From contig CAZGZD010000011.1 in the NCBI GenBank assembly GCA_964530005.1, positions 1 through 31,555 on the forward strand: a DNA stretch of 31,555 nucleotides, written 5' to 3'. The notes beneath the pieces are model-generated. The model was not told the DNA's origin and did no database searches. It saw only the letters and a program-made list of their open reading frames with translations. Made by a program: the position numbers and the translations under genes. Source of the DNA: CAZGZD01 sp964530005 (lineage in GTDB: Bacteria > Patescibacteriota > Microgenomatia > UBA1406 > GWC2-37-13). Below, piece after piece: positions 30,737 to 31,555 of this stretch (positions are counted from its first letter, which is position 1; each line of letters begins with the position of its first letter).

Positions 30737-31063
30737 ATGAATGAACACAGTTTTCATGTTTCTCAGCAATTTACATCTATAGCTCCATTGCCGCGTTTAT
30801 TTGGTCTTGGCCAATCTAAAGATATTCCTGTGAGGAGAATTGGCGTAGTCGTTGATGGTCAAGCACAATGGACAAGGACAAGAAATATTTCCCCAGTATA
30901 TCTTGCACTTGCGTGGTTAACAGGTATTCAAATTAAAAGAGGTAAGTTTGAAGAAAGATCCAGAAATGCTGCACTAGATGCTAATAGCTTTGTCTATCGT
31001 AATAGTCATCGAGGCGATTCGGTTAGAGCACTTCCTTTAAGTGAAACTCCACGAGTGGCTTGA
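30737..31063 (+). CDS. 108-aa hypothetical protein
   Basis: A soluble protein with basic and Ser/Thr-rich content. The middle has a short beta-like segment (RRIGVVVDGQAQWTR) and a helix-like 'PVYLALAWLTGI'; the C-terminus is Arg-rich. No motif or family recognised. TATAAT (30722-30727) ends 9 nt before the ATG, giving some support. It ends 12 nt before argF, whose own promoter overlaps this stop. Confidence 0.5.
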   Translation: MNEHSFHVSQQFTSIAPLPRLFGLGQSKDIPVRRIGVVVDGQAQWTRTRNISPVYLALAWLTGIQIKRGKFEERSRNAALDANSFVYRNSHRGDSVRALPLSETPRVA

Positions 31064-31069
31064 TACAAT
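31061..31069 (+). promoter_or_regulatory. Extended -10 of argF, leaderless type
   Basis: TGA TACAAT ends 6 nt before the ATG at 31076, overlapping the stop codon of the 108-aa gene. Confidence 0.6.
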
Positions 31070-31075
31070 ATCTAA

Positions 31076-31555
31076 ATGCAACACTTTCTTGATCTTGCAA
31101 ATCTAACTGCAGAAGATATACAAAAGCTCCTCGACAATGCTGTCGCGCTTAAAGCTGAACTTAGAAAAGGTGGAAGCGGGTCTATTTTGAAGGGAAAAGT
31201 ACTGGGTATGATATTTGAAAAGCCATCTCTTCGTACCCGCATATCTTTTGAGGTAGCAATGCTCCAGCTTGGTGGACATGCTCTTTATATATCTCCAGCT
31301 GAGATTGGGCTAGGCACACGCGAATCAGTAGCTGATATTGCACGAGTGCTGAGCCGATATGTGGACGGTATCATGGCTCGCACATTCTCGCACGATCATA
31401 TTGTAGAACTTGCTAAATACGCCACAGTTCCTGTCGTAAACGGACTCTCCGACTACAATCATCCATGCCAGGGACTCGCTGACCTACTTACCATACACGA
31501 GAAAAAGGGTAAGCTCCAAGGCCTTAAACTCGCATATGTGGGTGATGGAAACAAT
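31076..31555 (+). CDS. argF: Ornithine carbamoyltransferase, 3' end cut by window
   Basis: The first 160 residues are present. The carbamoyl-phosphate-binding motif is clear (MIFEKPSLRTRISFEVAM), as are 'GTRESVADIARVLSRYVDGIMART' and the 'DYNHPCQGLADLLTIHEK' His-Pro-x-Gln motif; the start of the second domain (LKLAYVGDGNN) is also seen. It makes citrulline from ornithine and carbamoyl phosphate; it could serve arginine synthesis or, run backwards, arginine-deiminase energy metabolism, which the window cannot decide. An extended -10 (TGA TACAAT, 31064-31069) ends 6 nt before the ATG. Confidence 0.95.
   Translation, partial: MQHFLDLANLTAEDIQKLLDNAVALKAELRKGGSGSILKGKVLGMIFEKPSLRTRISFEVAMLQLGGHALYISPAEIGLGTRESVADIARVLSRYVDGIMARTFSHDHIVELAKYATVPVVNGLSDYNHPCQGLADLLTIHEKKGKLQGLKLAYVGDGNN

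Noticed and set aside
1..31555. CRISPR array, insertion sequence or prophage
   Set aside because: No regularly spaced direct repeats, transposase, integrase or phage structural gene was found.

Overview
The window reads as a fragment of a small-genome bacterium of the Patescibacteria/CPR type, possibly Microgenomates-like. This is inferred from gene content: a DUF5652-type small membrane protein, a pair of VirB2/TrbC-like small membrane proteins, an exported protein with a CPDGS...GPNC...APCP tail, many sub-150-aa membrane proteins, short intergenic gaps and AT-rich promoters. No rRNA or ribosomal protein is present, so the placement is not proven. TGA is used as a stop, so the Gly-UGA code of some CPR lineages does not apply. 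There is no CRISPR array, insertion sequence or prophage.

Layout. 1-831 is a 5'-truncated sulfotransferase-like gene. 862-7359 is an accessory strip of small, mostly minus-strand genes (VOC proteins, cupin, DUF4260, DUF1801, DUF5652, small membrane proteins), interrupted by a large secreted protein with GGLVGY repeats and a C-terminal LysM domain. 7407-10746 holds tRNA-Asn, a methyltransferase-like gene, DUF202, a DEDDy exonuclease, a GatB/YqeY protein, an FtsB/DivIC-like protein and tRNA-Met. 10747-12648 holds a GT2 glycosyltransferase with a small membrane partner, and the VirB2-like pair. 12698-18458 is housekeeping on the minus strand: YifB/ComM ATPase, GpmI, an M24 peptidase, and a HAD phosphatase fused to a CDP-alcohol phosphatidyltransferase-like domain. 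18578-22775 holds an aquaporin and an aspartate-to-homoserine operon (fused aspartokinase/homoserine dehydrogenase, then Asd). 22889-29246 carries envelope proteins (GH39-like, FnIII plus beta-helix) interleaved with very small genes, including a 55-aa protein made only of the two ends of a class II fumarase/aspartase. 29255-30151 is the ssrA-smpB pair. A DUF1761 gene, an orphan ORF and the 5' part of ornithine carbamoyltransferase complete the window.

Gene expression. About twenty genes have a -10 hexamer ending only 5-9 nt before the start codon, often with an extended -10 TGn, which predicts leaderless mRNAs. Only a few starts have a clear Shine-Dalgarno sequence (2286, 18458, 30603), and one of these lies in a short hairpin. 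The tmRNA tag is unusually long (34 residues). Main candidates for new biology are the miniature fumarase-like gene, the HAD/CDP-alcohol transferase fusion with an apparently non-membrane second domain, the leaderless promoter architecture, and a hairpin motif shared upstream of three small genes.
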